Positions 37,078 through 46,360 of a DNA stretch of 64,000 bases are shown piece by piece; the first letter of the stretch is position 1; every line of letters starts with the position of its first letter. The DNA comes from JBKBII01 sp046299415 (lineage in GTDB: Bacteria > Pseudomonadota > Gammaproteobacteria > Ectothiorhodospirales > Ectothiorhodospiraceae), in assembly GCA_046299415.1 (NCBI GenBank), contig JBKBII010000007.1:113786-177785 (forward strand). Reading direction: 5' to 3'. The position numbers and the translations under genes are program-made. A model generated the notes under the pieces. It had not been told where the DNA came from. It saw only the letters and a program-made list of their open reading frames with translations, and made no database searches.

Positions 37078-38462
37078 GCATGGATAAGTCATCGAAACGG
37101 CAAGAGCCGAAGGACGAGAACGGCTCCGCCACTCATCCTGCCGACGGCGAGCCGGGTGAGTCGCTTCTGTCGCATCTGATTGAACTTCGCGATCGGCTGC
37201 TGCGTGTCGTGCTTGCGGTGCTTGTGATGTTTTTGGTGTTGTTCCCATTCGCCAATCCGATTTATACGGCGCTTGCGACACCGTTGATGGCTCAGCTCCC
37301 TGAGGGCTCGAGCATGATCGCGATCGACGTCGCCGCACCCTTCCTCGTGCCTTTCAAGCTGGTCTTCTTGCTGGCTTTCGTACTGGCGATCCCCTATGTG
37401 CTCTATCAGCTCTGGGCGTTTGTGGCGCCTGGGCTTTACGAGGATGAAAAGCGACTTGCGGGCCCGCTGGTGCTGTCGTCGACTTTGTTGTTCTATCTTG
37501 GGATGGCGTTTGCGTACTTCGTGGTTTTTCCACTGATTTTTGCGTTCTTTACCGCGACTGCGCCCGAGGGCGTGTCGGTGATGACCGATATCTCGCGATA
37601 TTTGAGCTTTGTCATCATGTTGTTTATCGCGTTTGGGATCGCATTCGAGATGCCAATCGCGACGATATTGCTGGTGGCCACCGGCGCCACAACCCCTGAG
37701 TCCCTCGCGCGAAAACGTCCCTACGTGATCGTCGGCGTGTTCGTCGTCGGTATGGTGCTGACGCCCCCAGACATCATTTCGCAAACGTTGTTGGCCTTGC
37801 CCATGTGGCTGTTGTTCGAAATCGGTCTCGTCCTCTCGCGAATCATGGTGCGCCGCAAGGCCGCGCGAGAACGCGACGATCGCGAATCTGGCGATGAGCC
37901 GCCACCGTCGGGCCCATCATCGTCTGGTCCGAGACCATCGGGTCCAAAATTGCCGAGCCCGAGCACACATGCCGCGCAGTCCCGTGGAGGATCGACGCCG
38001 ATTCCCAAAGCGACCTATTCGCCGGCACGGGTTCATGGCCTCGCTGCTGGAGGCGCAGTTGCGGACGCGTCGCAGGTCAATGCATCTTCGCGCGCGGCCG
38101 GTGCCCAACCCGTTTCGCGTTCGACTGCCGACCAAGGCGATTTTCAGGCCCTGACACCTGAGGCCATGGACGACGAGTTGGACCGTGCAGCGCGCGAGAT
38201 GGATGAGTTACGAGCGGCCAATCGAGCGCGCGGTGCTGAGCTTCGCTCAAAACATCCTTCGATCCAGTCGGCTGATGGTGGTGATCACTCTCGAACTGTC
38301 GACGATTCGGCTCTGGCTACCAATAATACGGTGCCATCTGAGTTTTCTTCGAGCGGTGAGGCGTCTCAATCCGCCCAGCTCAGCGAGGAGAGGGCGAGAA
38401 TGCCCGACGACTCCGCAGACGACCTGTCCAAATCCCATACTGGCTCAAGTGCCAGTGGCTGA
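37074..38462 (+). CDS. tatC: Sec-independent protein translocase subunit TatC with long C-terminal extension
   Basis: Polytopic core of the Tat receptor. The conserved N-terminus SLLSHLIELRDRLLRVVLAV and later FVAPGLYEDEKRLAGPLVL, PLIFAFF and FGIAFEMPIA segments define the six-helix core, complete by about residue 260. The reading frame then continues for some 200 residues of low complexity (PPPSGPSSSGPRPSGPK and Ser/Asp/Glu/Gln-rich segments), giving 462 aa against the usual 240-260. The extension has no membrane helix and, by TatC topology, should be cytoplasmic. The frame is open with no sign of a frameshift. Confidence 0.95.
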   Translation: MSMDKSSKRQEPKDENGSATHPADGEPGESLLSHLIELRDRLLRVVLAVLVMFLVLFPFANPIYTALATPLMAQLPEGSSMIAIDVAAPFLVPFKLVFLLAFVLAIPYVLYQLWAFVAPGLYEDEKRLAGPLVLSSTLLFYLGMAFAYFVVFPLIFAFFTATAPEGVSVMTDISRYLSFVIMLFIAFGIAFEMPIATILLVATGATTPESLARKRPYVIVGVFVVGMVLTPPDIISQTLLALPMWLLFEIGLVLSRIMVRRKAARERDDRESGDEPPPSGPSSSGPRPSGPKLPSPSTHAAQSRGGSTPIPKATYSPARVHGLAAGGAVADASQVNASSRAAGAQPVSRSTADQGDFQALTPEAMDDELDRAAREMDELRAANRARGAELRSKHPSIQSADGGDHSRTVDDSALATNNTVPSEFSSSGEASQSAQLSEERARMPDDSADDLSKSHTGSSASG

Positions 38463-38874
38463 CTGGCGAGGTTAACCGCGGCCTCCCGGTTGGTGCTGCC
38501 GGGTGGTCATCTAGCGGTCGTTTGGCGTCGGGGTGGATTGCCAAGCGCAGTCGAGAGCCGTCTCTCCACGCGTGCGAATGGATGGTCGCTGGCCTGAAGC
38601 CGTGGTGCCAGCGTAGGCTAGGCCGCGTGCCATGGCCTCGTGTGCCGCTCTCATCCGACTGCCGTTTGCACTCGCCAAGTGATCCCGCCGGCTGATCATA
38701 TGTAATTCCAAGAGGTGTAAATCCCGGAGTCGCATGCGCTTACATCCCTTTGGATGATGCGGTATGCCTTGAAAACTGCGGTTTGAATCGGCCGCACTGG
38801 CGACCGGCATCCCGAGCGCCTGTCGCTAGATGATAAAATCTGGCGACACGTTGCCGCATTGAGGACTCTTCGTC
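38463..38874. other. Gap before gpmI
   Basis: 412 bases with no supported gene. GAGGA at 38861-38865 is the gpmI ribosome binding site. An AT-rich GATAAAAT stretch near 38832-38839 could be part of a promoter, but no matching -35 was found. Confidence 0.4.
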
Positions 38875-40473
38875 ATGGCTCAGCCACGCCCCACACCGCG
38901 CCAGCCCGTGCTGCTCGTCGTCATGGACGGCGTAGGAGTCAACCCGTCCAAAATCAACAACGCCTTTGCCGAAGCCAACACTCCGCGAATCGATGAGTAT
39001 TTGTCTCGCACCAGTCACACGACGCTCGATGCGTGTGGGCGGGCCGTGGGGCTGCCGGTCGGGCAGATGGGTAACTCGGAGGTCGGTCACCTGACCCTGG
39101 GCGCGGGGGCGATCGTGCGGCAGGACCTCGTGCGGATCGACGACGCTATCGCGGATGGAAGCTTCTTCGATAATGACGCGCTGTTGTCAGCGATGCGCGC
39201 CGCCCGTCATCGTGACGAGCCTATCCATCTGATTGGTTTGGTTTCCGACGGTGGTGTGCATAGTCATGTTCAGCATCTCTTCGCGTTGCTCGACATGGCA
39301 AAAAACGAGAACGTCGAGCCTTGGGTTCATATGATTACCGACGGGCGCGATACGGCGCCACGCTCGGCTCTGACCTATCTTGAGCAACTCGAGGCCAAGC
39401 TCTCGGAGACCGGTGGGCGCATCGCGACGGTGTCGGGACGCTACTACGCGATGGATCGCGATAACCGTTGGAACCGCACTGAAGCGGCGTTTCGTGCGAT
39501 TGCCCGGGCCGAAGGTGCGCGTTGCAAATCAGCTCGGCACGCAATCGAGGCGGCCTACGATCGCGATGAAACCGACGAGTTCATCCAGCCCTGCGTGATC
39601 GAGGGAACGACCGCGATGCCGGCAGAAGCGGCATGCGTGTTGTTTAATTTCCGCAATGATCGCCCGCGTCAATTGACGGCCGCACTCGGGATGGAGGCCT
39701 TTGATGGCTTCGATCGGGGCGGTTTCCAAACTGTCAACGCGACCTGTCTGACCGAGTATGACCCCCGATTCCTGTCGCCGATCGCGTTCCCGCCGGAACG
39801 ACCAACGACGACCCTCGGCTCGACGATTGCGCAGGCCGGGATTCCACAATTTCACTGCGCCGAAACCGAAAAGTACGCTCACGTTACGTTCTTTTTCAAT
39901 GGCGGCAAGGAGAGCCCGTACGCGGGAGAAGATCGCGAGATGGTTCCTTCGCCATCCGTGGATACCTACGATCAGGCGCCCGAGATGAGTGCAGCGGCGG
40001 TCGCCGACCAAACGATCGAGGCGATGCAATCGGGGCGGTACGGCTTTGTGCTGGTCAACTTCGCCAACGGCGACATGGTTGGGCACACCGCGCAGCAGGA
40101 GCCGCTGATTCGTGCCGTCGAGACCCTCGATCGGGAGGTCGGGCGGGTTCTCGATGCCGCGGTCGAGAGCGGTTTTTCCGTCATTCTCACGGCTGATCAC
40201 GGCAATTGTGATGAGTACGTCGATCCGGTCACGGGTGAACCCCATACGCAGCACACGAACTATCCAGTCATGTGCATGGTGCTGGATAAGGAACGTTGGC
40301 GCCTGAAAACCGGTGGCGGGTTGGCTGATGTTGCGCCGACGGTGCTAGCGTTGATGGGGGTACCGCAGCCACGCGCGATGACGGGCGTCAGTCTGCTGCT
40401 CGAGCCGGTAGGAGATGATCCTCGCTACGTAACGGCTCAGGGCGAGCGCGACCAACAGGACGCCGCCGCGTAG
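38875..40473 (+). CDS. gpmI: 2,3-bisphosphoglycerate-independent phosphoglycerate mutase
   Basis: Glycolytic and gluconeogenic manganese enzyme of the alkaline phosphatase superfamily that interconverts 3- and 2-phosphoglycerate. The nucleophilic Ser is in GNSEVGHLTLGAG; other landmarks are VVMDGVGVNP, SDGGVHSHVQHLFALLD, TDGRDTAPRSAL, the metal-binding NFANGDMVGHT and LTADHGNCDE. Length 532 aa is slightly above the usual 510, with a short C-terminal tail rich in Gln, Asp and Ala. Stands alone between tatC and a convergent gene. Confidence 0.98.
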   Translation: MAQPRPTPRQPVLLVVMDGVGVNPSKINNAFAEANTPRIDEYLSRTSHTTLDACGRAVGLPVGQMGNSEVGHLTLGAGAIVRQDLVRIDDAIADGSFFDNDALLSAMRAARHRDEPIHLIGLVSDGGVHSHVQHLFALLDMAKNENVEPWVHMITDGRDTAPRSALTYLEQLEAKLSETGGRIATVSGRYYAMDRDNRWNRTEAAFRAIARAEGARCKSARHAIEAAYDRDETDEFIQPCVIEGTTAMPAEAACVLFNFRNDRPRQLTAALGMEAFDGFDRGGFQTVNATCLTEYDPRFLSPIAFPPERPTTTLGSTIAQAGIPQFHCAETEKYAHVTFFFNGGKESPYAGEDREMVPSPSVDTYDQAPEMSAAAVADQTIEAMQSGRYGFVLVNFANGDMVGHTAQQEPLIRAVETLDREVGRVLDAAVESGFSVILTADHGNCDEYVDPVTGEPHTQHTNYPVMCMVLDKERWRLKTGGGLADVAPTVLALMGVPQPRAMTGVSLLLEPVGDDPRYVTAQGERDQQDAAA

Positions 40474-40758
40474 GGTCGCGTTGAGACGGCTGCGAGTTGG
40501 ACGCGGCGCTCGGCTCGGCGTTTGGCGCGCGCCACGACGCACGGCGAGCGGTTCGGCGAGCGGGGGGGCGCAGCGTGACGTCGCGATACGCCCACTGGGC
40601 ATCATCCTCCAGCGATGACTGAGTTCAGTGGCCATCGGGCACTCAGAGCTACACGTAGCGATGATTTCAGCGAGCATAGCGAATGGGCACGCGTCGCAAT
40701 CGAACGTCACGGATTGAGTCGTTCTCGTCGTGCGCTCCGGGATGGGTCGAGGCCGCCG

Positions 40759-41772
40759 CTAGCGGTCGGTTTCGAGCAGTAACTTCTGGATCGAATCTGC
40801 GGCGTCGGTACAGTAGCGGCCGCCGAACAGCAGACAATGATTGAGAAGGTGATACAGGTTGTAAAGCGGTTTTCGGCGGTGGAAACCGCAGTCTATCGTT
40901 CGCGCCGAGTCGTAAGCGGCAAAGAATTCTGCACCCGGAGAGCCGAATAGTTCGATCATTGCAAGATCGACTTCTGGGTCGGCGGCGTGGGCGGCGGGAT
41001 CAAAAAAACACGGTCGCCCGTTTGGGAGTGCGCCGTAGTTTCCGCTCCATAAATCACCGTGTACGTAGGCCGGCACGACCTCACGATCGTCAAAAAACGT
41101 GTGAATTCGCGAGCAGAGCTGGTCAAGCGCTTTGAAAGCACCGACGGGTAAACGAGGGCTGTTCGCGCCCCGAGCTGACCGCGTCAACGCGTCCGCGATC
41201 GCGCTGAGGCGAAATTCGGCGAAAAAATCGGGCCAATTGTCTCTGTCGGGGTTGTGCTGGGGCGTTGGGCCGATGAAGTTGTCGGGGGCGGCGCCAAAGT
41301 GTGTGACGGGTAGGGCATGCAAGCGACCGAGGGCCCGTCCGAATCGCGCCAGACTCTCGCCGTGAGCGCGTCTGAGCTCAAGAAATTCGATGGCCAGTGC
41401 GGCGCAATCATCGGCGATCAAGATCGCGTGGATGCGGGGTACGAAGAGGTCTTCCGCCCCGGAGTTGCATGCAGCAAGGCGCAAGAGAGCGAGTCCGTAG
41501 GCCTCGGCTTCGAGCTGCTCGAGGGCGCCTTGCTTGAAAAACAAGCGTCGTTGGGGGCGACTCGAGCGGCCGCACTCGCGCGTTTGCAACGCTGTCATCA
41601 ATGAGGAGAGCGCTTGGCCCCGCGGCGCAATCATGCGCTCGATGTCGGCGACGACCGACTGTGCAGCAGCTCTCAGGTCAACGGGTGTTACCGTCGTCTC
41701 GGGCCGATTTTTAGGACGATTCCGACATCGCGTCATGGCGGGCTTTTCTTGCCGATTGTCTTTCTCTTTCAT
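40759..41772 (-). CDS. Fructosamine/ketosamine-3-kinase family protein
   Basis: Aminoglycoside-phosphotransferase-fold kinases of this family phosphorylate sugar-amine adducts on proteins or small molecules and so promote deglycation. Seen here are LFFKQGALEQLEAEAYGL (ATP-site Lys and the EAxGL signature), the catalytic VHGDLWSGNYG, the metal-binding FFDPAAHAADPEVDLAM and the C-terminal PLYNLYHLLNHCLLFGG. The start is uncertain: ATG 41772 is used, but a GTG at 41832 and an ATG at 41736 are alternatives, all before the conserved core. A globin gene is divergently transcribed from almost the same point. Confidence 0.9.
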   Translation of the reverse strand: MKEKDNRQEKPAMTRCRNRPKNRPETTVTPVDLRAAAQSVVADIERMIAPRGQALSSLMTALQTRECGRSSRPQRRLFFKQGALEQLEAEAYGLALLRLAACNSGAEDLFVPRIHAILIADDCAALAIEFLELRRAHGESLARFGRALGRLHALPVTHFGAAPDNFIGPTPQHNPDRDNWPDFFAEFRLSAIADALTRSARGANSPRLPVGAFKALDQLCSRIHTFFDDREVVPAYVHGDLWSGNYGALPNGRPCFFDPAAHAADPEVDLAMIELFGSPGAEFFAAYDSARTIDCGFHRRKPLYNLYHLLNHCLLFGGRYCTDAADSIQKLLLETDR

Positions 41773-41848
41773 GATCCGAGCGTCGCAGTTTGGGCCCGCT
41801 GTTGGTATCGTCTTCGACCATCGGTCGGACACAACTCTGGAGGTTCGA

Positions 41849-42232
41849 ATGGCCTATCGCACGCTGGTTCCGCTATGCGATCGAATTGGGCGCGAGCGAA
41901 TTCAGATCGTGATCGATGCGTTTTATCGCCGCTTGAGCGCCGACGATCGTCTGGGTCACCATTTCGAGCGCGTCAGCGACTTCCCGGCCCACGTCCGCCG
42001 AATTGCCGATTTTTGGTATCAGAGTCTCGGCGGTCGTCTCGACGAGCCACCAACCATCGATATGGTCGCGCGTCACGCGCCGCTCCATCTGACTCATGCC
42101 GATCTCGAGCGCTGGTTTGAACATTTTGACGCGACAACGAATGAGTTCCTCGACCCGGCCGTCGCACAAGACTGGCAGCGTCTGGCGCGCGGGATCGCGA
42201 GTCGATTGGAACAGGAGGTCATTCGTAAATGA
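41849..42232 (+). CDS. Group III-like truncated haemoglobin
   Basis: Small 127-aa globin. GGAGG at 41839-41843 precedes ATG 41849. The family blocks are the Phe/Tyr pair FYRRLSADDRLGHHF, then RRIADFWYQSLGG and the proximal-His region ARHAPLHLTHADLERWFEHFD, which match group III (cyanoglobin-like, HLPL-type) truncated globins. Proposed roles in this group are oxygen or nitric oxide chemistry and peroxide handling. It is divergent from the fructosamine-kinase-like gene, and the two 5' ends nearly touch. The frame extends upstream, but that part lies inside the divergent gene. Confidence 0.9.
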   Translation: MAYRTLVPLCDRIGRERIQIVIDAFYRRLSADDRLGHHFERVSDFPAHVRRIADFWYQSLGGRLDEPPTIDMVARHAPLHLTHADLERWFEHFDATTNEFLDPAVAQDWQRLARGIASRLEQEVIRK

Positions 42233-42439
42233 TCTGATGCGCTGTCGACATCCGGTACCAGGGTTTTTCCGCTTTGGCGCCATATGATGGCGTGCGGCGG
42301 TGTTGGCCAAAACGTCCATCCCGACGTCACAGAGCAGCCGGGGCGCAAAGGAGTCGGGCCCCTTGCACGCCGGGCGAGGCCATGCGACTCCGCCATGTGT
42401 CAAGTCGTGACTTTGGTCACCGCGCCTCAGCTGCTTCGT

Positions 42440-44953
42440 TCAGCCGCCCAGCTCGGCGGCTCGAAGACGCTGGTGCCGGGCCATGGATGCTGCAAGATCA
42501 TTGGCCGCGGTGATCGGCGCAAGGATGTCGCTCAGACGCGGTAGCGGTTGGCCGAGTCGGTCGGCGTAGATGACCTTGTACGAGAAGACTCGCCGAAGGT
42601 ACTCGCGAGTTTCGGCGAAGGGTACGAGCTCGGCCCAGATGTCGGCCTCGACCGGGCCGTCGGTCAGGGCGCGACTGCCGCCCGGAAGCCAGCTCATCAC
42701 GCGACCGTGACCGGCGTTGTACGCGGCGGAAGCCAAAACCAAGTGGCCGCCAAAACGCTCCGCGTTGCGACCGAGGTAGTACGTCCCCATGCGTGCGTTG
42801 TTCACGGGATCGAGAATCGAAGCATCGCCCGTGATCGTGACGCCTGCCGGTCCAGCGATACTGCGCGCTGTCGCGGGCATGATCTGCATGATGCCGAGTG
42901 CGCCAGCGCTGGACCTCACGTCGTGAAGGAAGGCGCTCTCTTGACGGGCGATGGCGAAAGCCCAAGCTGGGTCGATACCGTGTGTTTGGGCTCCCGCGAG
43001 GATGGCGTCGGAAAAAGCCAGTGGGAAGCGTCGGTCGAGGTCGTCCCAATGCTGCGCTCGTGCCAGCGTAAAAATGGCGCGGTCGTGCCATCCCCAGGCG
43101 TCGAAGGCGCGCGCTGCGGCCCATCGGTCTTCCGTCGACCAACGCTCGATGGCCGCTGACCATTCGCGTCGAGCGTCGGCCCACCGCTTCAGCGCGACAT
43201 ACTCACGCATTCTGGACATCGCGGGATCGGACGCGAGAGCTTCTTCGATAGCGGGTCGAACCGGCGTCGGCTGCGGTGCAAGCGAGGGTTTTTGGTCGAG
43301 CCGTTCAGCTGCCAGAATGCCGTGAAAGTCGCGAGAGACCGCAGCTCTGCGCCAGGCCGCAGCGGCGTTTTCATTGTCACCGAGCGCAGCGAATGCGCGC
43401 CCCTGCCAGTAGGCCCATTGCGCGGTTGCTCGCGCGTCGTCGCTCATCGCATCGATCGCGGCGAGGACGGCGCGCCAGTCGCGGTCGCGCAGCGCCGATC
43501 GCACTCGCCACTCAAACACCGAATCGCCGAAGCCCATCGCGGCATCCGGAGATGCCGCGCCGCGTTCGTTCCGGATCTGCGCGATCAAGCTGTCGATATA
43601 GCGGGCAGCGCGAGCATCTTGAGTGACGGCGAGCCGCACGCCCGCTTCTGCCTGGAGGGCACGTCGTTCAGCGAGCGGTAACTCAAGTCGGCTGACGCCG
43701 CCCGTATCTGTATCGACGAACGCCAGCGCATTGTCGAGATCTGCGCGTAGCCAGGCGCGTCCGCGCGCGACGAGGAATTTGGCGGTTTCAGCATCGGTGC
43801 CACGAAGAGGCGTGTCGCGCAGTCGGGATGGCTGTTCAGCAAGCGCGATCCAGGCGTCAGCCGTGCTGCGGTTGGTTCCAGTGAGGTCGCGCAGCAAAAA
43901 CCGCGCGAGCCGGAGCTCACCAGCCGCTGCGGCCAGTTTGAGCCTCGCGAGGGCGAGCGGCTCATTCAACCCGCCCGTCTGGCGCCAGGCGTCGAGCAGC
44001 GGGTCGCAGGCATTGGGTAGTGACCGCGCGGAGAGCCAGAGTGGCTCAAGGTCATGCAGCGCCGTCGGGTCGCCGCGCATCAGGCGTGCGTGGCGGATCC
44101 GGCAGTCACTCGCACTATCGAGCGTCGCCCCCGCCGATATGACGAAGTCGAAAGCGGTGGCGAGTCGTTCCACAGCGGGCCAATCCGCAGCGCTGTGGCG
44201 AGCTTCGATCGATTCCCGGAGTAGGTTTGCGGTCTGTGGCAGGTCGGGGTGCCGACTCGCAAATTCGACGACGGTGTCGGTTGTCGCGGTGACGGGGGTG
44301 CTACGTCCCGCAACGGCGCGTCTCAACGCTTGAGCGTCGAGCACGGGTGTCAATGGATAGCCACCGAGGAAGGGTCGGACTGCGCGCCAAGTCTCGTGGT
44401 CGCTGTTTTCGATCGCGCGCTCAGCCCGTTGAAACAGGCCGCGTTCGACGGTCCAACGCGAGCCGGGCAGATCGTCAGCCGCTGAGCGAAAAGTGTGCCG
44501 CGTCGCAGGCGTTTCATCGATAAGGGCCGTTGATCCGGCGTTTATCGGATCGCGGACATCCACGGTGTTCGTCGACTGCGCGCTCGCATGGGCACCGAAG
44601 GTCGTATTTTCCGTACTCGTCACGGCGTCGCTTCGCGCGAGACTAGGATCGGTGGCGGCGGCGCAACCACTCAAGCCGACGCTGGTCAACCCGATGGCGA
44701 CCGCAAGACAGGTCGGTAGCCCTGCAAAACCCAGGGTTCGCGCTGTCGATCCGGCGATTGACTGGCTGCGCTCAAAGACGCGTCGATCGAACTTGCTGTT
44801 CGACCTTGACGCCGGCTCAGCCGTGGTCCCGCCGGGCGCTGAGCGTTTGTAGGCGGAGACTTGCCTGACTGGGAGATCAAGGTCTGGTTCGACCCATCGC
44901 GCCGGTAGGATGCTAGCAAGCGACAGACGCGCGGACTGGCAGAAACGGAGCAT
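42440..44953 (-). CDS. slt: Soluble-type lytic murein transglycosylase lipoprotein
   Basis: Cleaves peptidoglycan between MurNAc and GlcNAc, leaving 1,6-anhydro ends. The C-terminal SLT domain has the catalytic Glu in FAIARQESAFLHD, then SSAGALGIMQIMPATA and AYNAGHGRVMSWL, as in Slt70. The long middle is an Ala/Arg-rich helical superhelix (U and L domains) with WAYWQGRAFAALGD-type repeats. A signal and lipobox-like sequence (LTSVGLSGC) lies near residues 85-96. The frame opens about 80 residues earlier, with no good internal start, so the true N-terminus is uncertain. At 837 aa it is longer than E. coli Slt70 (645). Confidence 0.94.
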   Translation of the reverse strand: MLRFCQSARLSLASILPARWVEPDLDLPVRQVSAYKRSAPGGTTAEPASRSNSKFDRRVFERSQSIAGSTARTLGFAGLPTCLAVAIGLTSVGLSGCAAATDPSLARSDAVTSTENTTFGAHASAQSTNTVDVRDPINAGSTALIDETPATRHTFRSAADDLPGSRWTVERGLFQRAERAIENSDHETWRAVRPFLGGYPLTPVLDAQALRRAVAGRSTPVTATTDTVVEFASRHPDLPQTANLLRESIEARHSAADWPAVERLATAFDFVISAGATLDSASDCRIRHARLMRGDPTALHDLEPLWLSARSLPNACDPLLDAWRQTGGLNEPLALARLKLAAAAGELRLARFLLRDLTGTNRSTADAWIALAEQPSRLRDTPLRGTDAETAKFLVARGRAWLRADLDNALAFVDTDTGGVSRLELPLAERRALQAEAGVRLAVTQDARAARYIDSLIAQIRNERGAASPDAAMGFGDSVFEWRVRSALRDRDWRAVLAAIDAMSDDARATAQWAYWQGRAFAALGDNENAAAAWRRAAVSRDFHGILAAERLDQKPSLAPQPTPVRPAIEEALASDPAMSRMREYVALKRWADARREWSAAIERWSTEDRWAAARAFDAWGWHDRAIFTLARAQHWDDLDRRFPLAFSDAILAGAQTHGIDPAWAFAIARQESAFLHDVRSSAGALGIMQIMPATARSIAGPAGVTITGDASILDPVNNARMGTYYLGRNAERFGGHLVLASAAYNAGHGRVMSWLPGGSRALTDGPVEADIWAELVPFAETREYLRRVFSYKVIYADRLGQPLPRLSDILAPITAANDLAASMARHQRLRAAELGG

Positions 44954-45211
44954 GGTCGTGACCCGGATGAGTGAAACTCGTGAACGATGCCGGCGGGGGC
45001 GGCGAGGAGCCGACTTGGAACGGCGACAAGCTTAGCGAAGATTGGTGTGCCACGAAGGATGACACGAGGCGTTGATTTCGCGTCGTCAACGGGCCTTATC
45101 ACGAATATGCCAGACTTTGGTCTTACCGTGGCTCAATGCTTGTCGAACCGAACGTCACCAGCACGTCTGCACGCGCAGCGTTGTTTTTCAAACCTTTCGA
45201 GTGTTGGGGTT

Positions 45212-46360
45212 TCACGGTCGAGGGCGACGGCTCCGGGTCATCGCCTGCGGCCTTGCGCCAACGTTCCCGCGCGAAATGTCTTTCGGAATTTCGTTTTCGT
45301 CGAGCCAGCGCCACTCGCCGGGTTTTAGTGTGGGTCGCGAGACTGTGTCGACGGGGGCCTTGAGAGGCGGCCTCCGTTCGCCAGGTTTCATGTCGATCGC
45401 CGTTCGGTGTTGAATTGGGTCGGGTCGCGCATCGTCGTCGCTGTCGCCGCCAACGCCACGACGCGGAGCACGTGAAGATACTGAACCCAAAAGCGTAGCG
45501 CCGTCCGTCGGATAAGCGGCTGACCGTTTCGCCGCGAAATGCTGCGGTGAAGCAAACTCCACCGGGCTAAACGTCTCTCGGCCAGCGGAGGTTGAGTGGC
45601 GCGAGTACGCATCCAGCCGTACCGATTGACTGGCTGTGCTCACCGTGTCGGCAGCACCTTCGTCGCGTTGCTCGAACAAGGACCATGGGCCAATTGCGAC
45701 GCGAATCAGGCGCAGCGTGGGATAGCCCACAGCCGCCGTCATCCGTCGCACTTGACGGTTGCGGCCTTCCCTGAGCTTGAGTTCGATCCAGAACGTCGGG
45801 ATCTCGCGTCGGAAACGCACAGGCGGATCCCGCAGTGGAAGCTGCGGCGTGGGGATGGATCGGACGTCACAGTTGCGTGTAGGGCCATCGTTCAAGTCGA
45901 CGCCTTTGGCCAAACATTCAAGGGCCGCGGCGTCGATGTCTGTCTCGCCGCGGTGGCCCTCAACCTCGGCCCAATACGTCTTGACCCAACGATGTCTAGG
46001 GTGGGTAATCGCGGCCTGAAGACGTCCATCACGGGTCAGTATCAATAGCCCTTCGGAGTCGCGATCGAGTCGTCCGGCAGCGGAATAGCCGTGAAATGGA
46101 AATAAGCTCGCGAGCGTGGGGCGTGGCTTGGGTGTGGCTTGTGTCACAGGTTCGGGCGATTCAGCCGAGTCCGTCGATCGCTCCGGTCGGAATTGCGTAA
46201 GTACACCGTACGGTTTGTACACCAAGGCAGCTCGCGGGAGTTGATCCTCGCGCTGCTCGTTTCGGTTGGTTGCGCCACGATGGTGCAGAACGCGGTCACC
46301 CGACCGAGGCTTGGATCGTGGCTTGCGACGGGGATCGTGACGCGGCGGCGAGGGGCTCAT
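45212..46360 (-). CDS. RsuA/RluE-family rRNA pseudouridine synthase
   Basis: Converts a uridine in rRNA to pseudouridine. The catalytic Asp is in AAGRLDRDSEGLLILT; other blocks are ALVYKPYGVLTQF, HRWVKTYWAEVEG, ELKLREGRNRQVRRMTAAVGYPTLRLIRVAIGPW. This pattern fits RluE, which modifies 23S rRNA U2457 in E. coli. A basic N-terminus of about 45 residues (RRKPRSKPRSG) precedes the core, and about 130 residues after it are low-complexity. The typical length is about 210-240 aa, here 382. ATG overlaps the stop of the upstream exonuclease gene as ATGA, so mdh-exonuclease-rluE are likely one operon. Confidence 0.9.
   Translation of the reverse strand: MSPSPPRHDPRRKPRSKPRSGDRVLHHRGATNRNEQREDQLPRAALVYKPYGVLTQFRPERSTDSAESPEPVTQATPKPRPTLASLFPFHGYSAAGRLDRDSEGLLILTRDGRLQAAITHPRHRWVKTYWAEVEGHRGETDIDAAALECLAKGVDLNDGPTRNCDVRSIPTPQLPLRDPPVRFRREIPTFWIELKLREGRNRQVRRMTAAVGYPTLRLIRVAIGPWSLFEQRDEGAADTVSTASQSVRLDAYSRHSTSAGRETFSPVEFASPQHFAAKRSAAYPTDGATLLGSVSSRAPRRGVGGDSDDDARPDPIQHRTAIDMKPGERRPPLKAPVDTVSRPTLKPGEWRWLDENEIPKDISRGNVGARPQAMTRSRRPRP

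Noticed and set aside
43623..44333. 236-codon plus-strand frame opposite slt
   Set aside because: Ser/Arg/Ala-rich shadow of the helical region of the transglycosylase.
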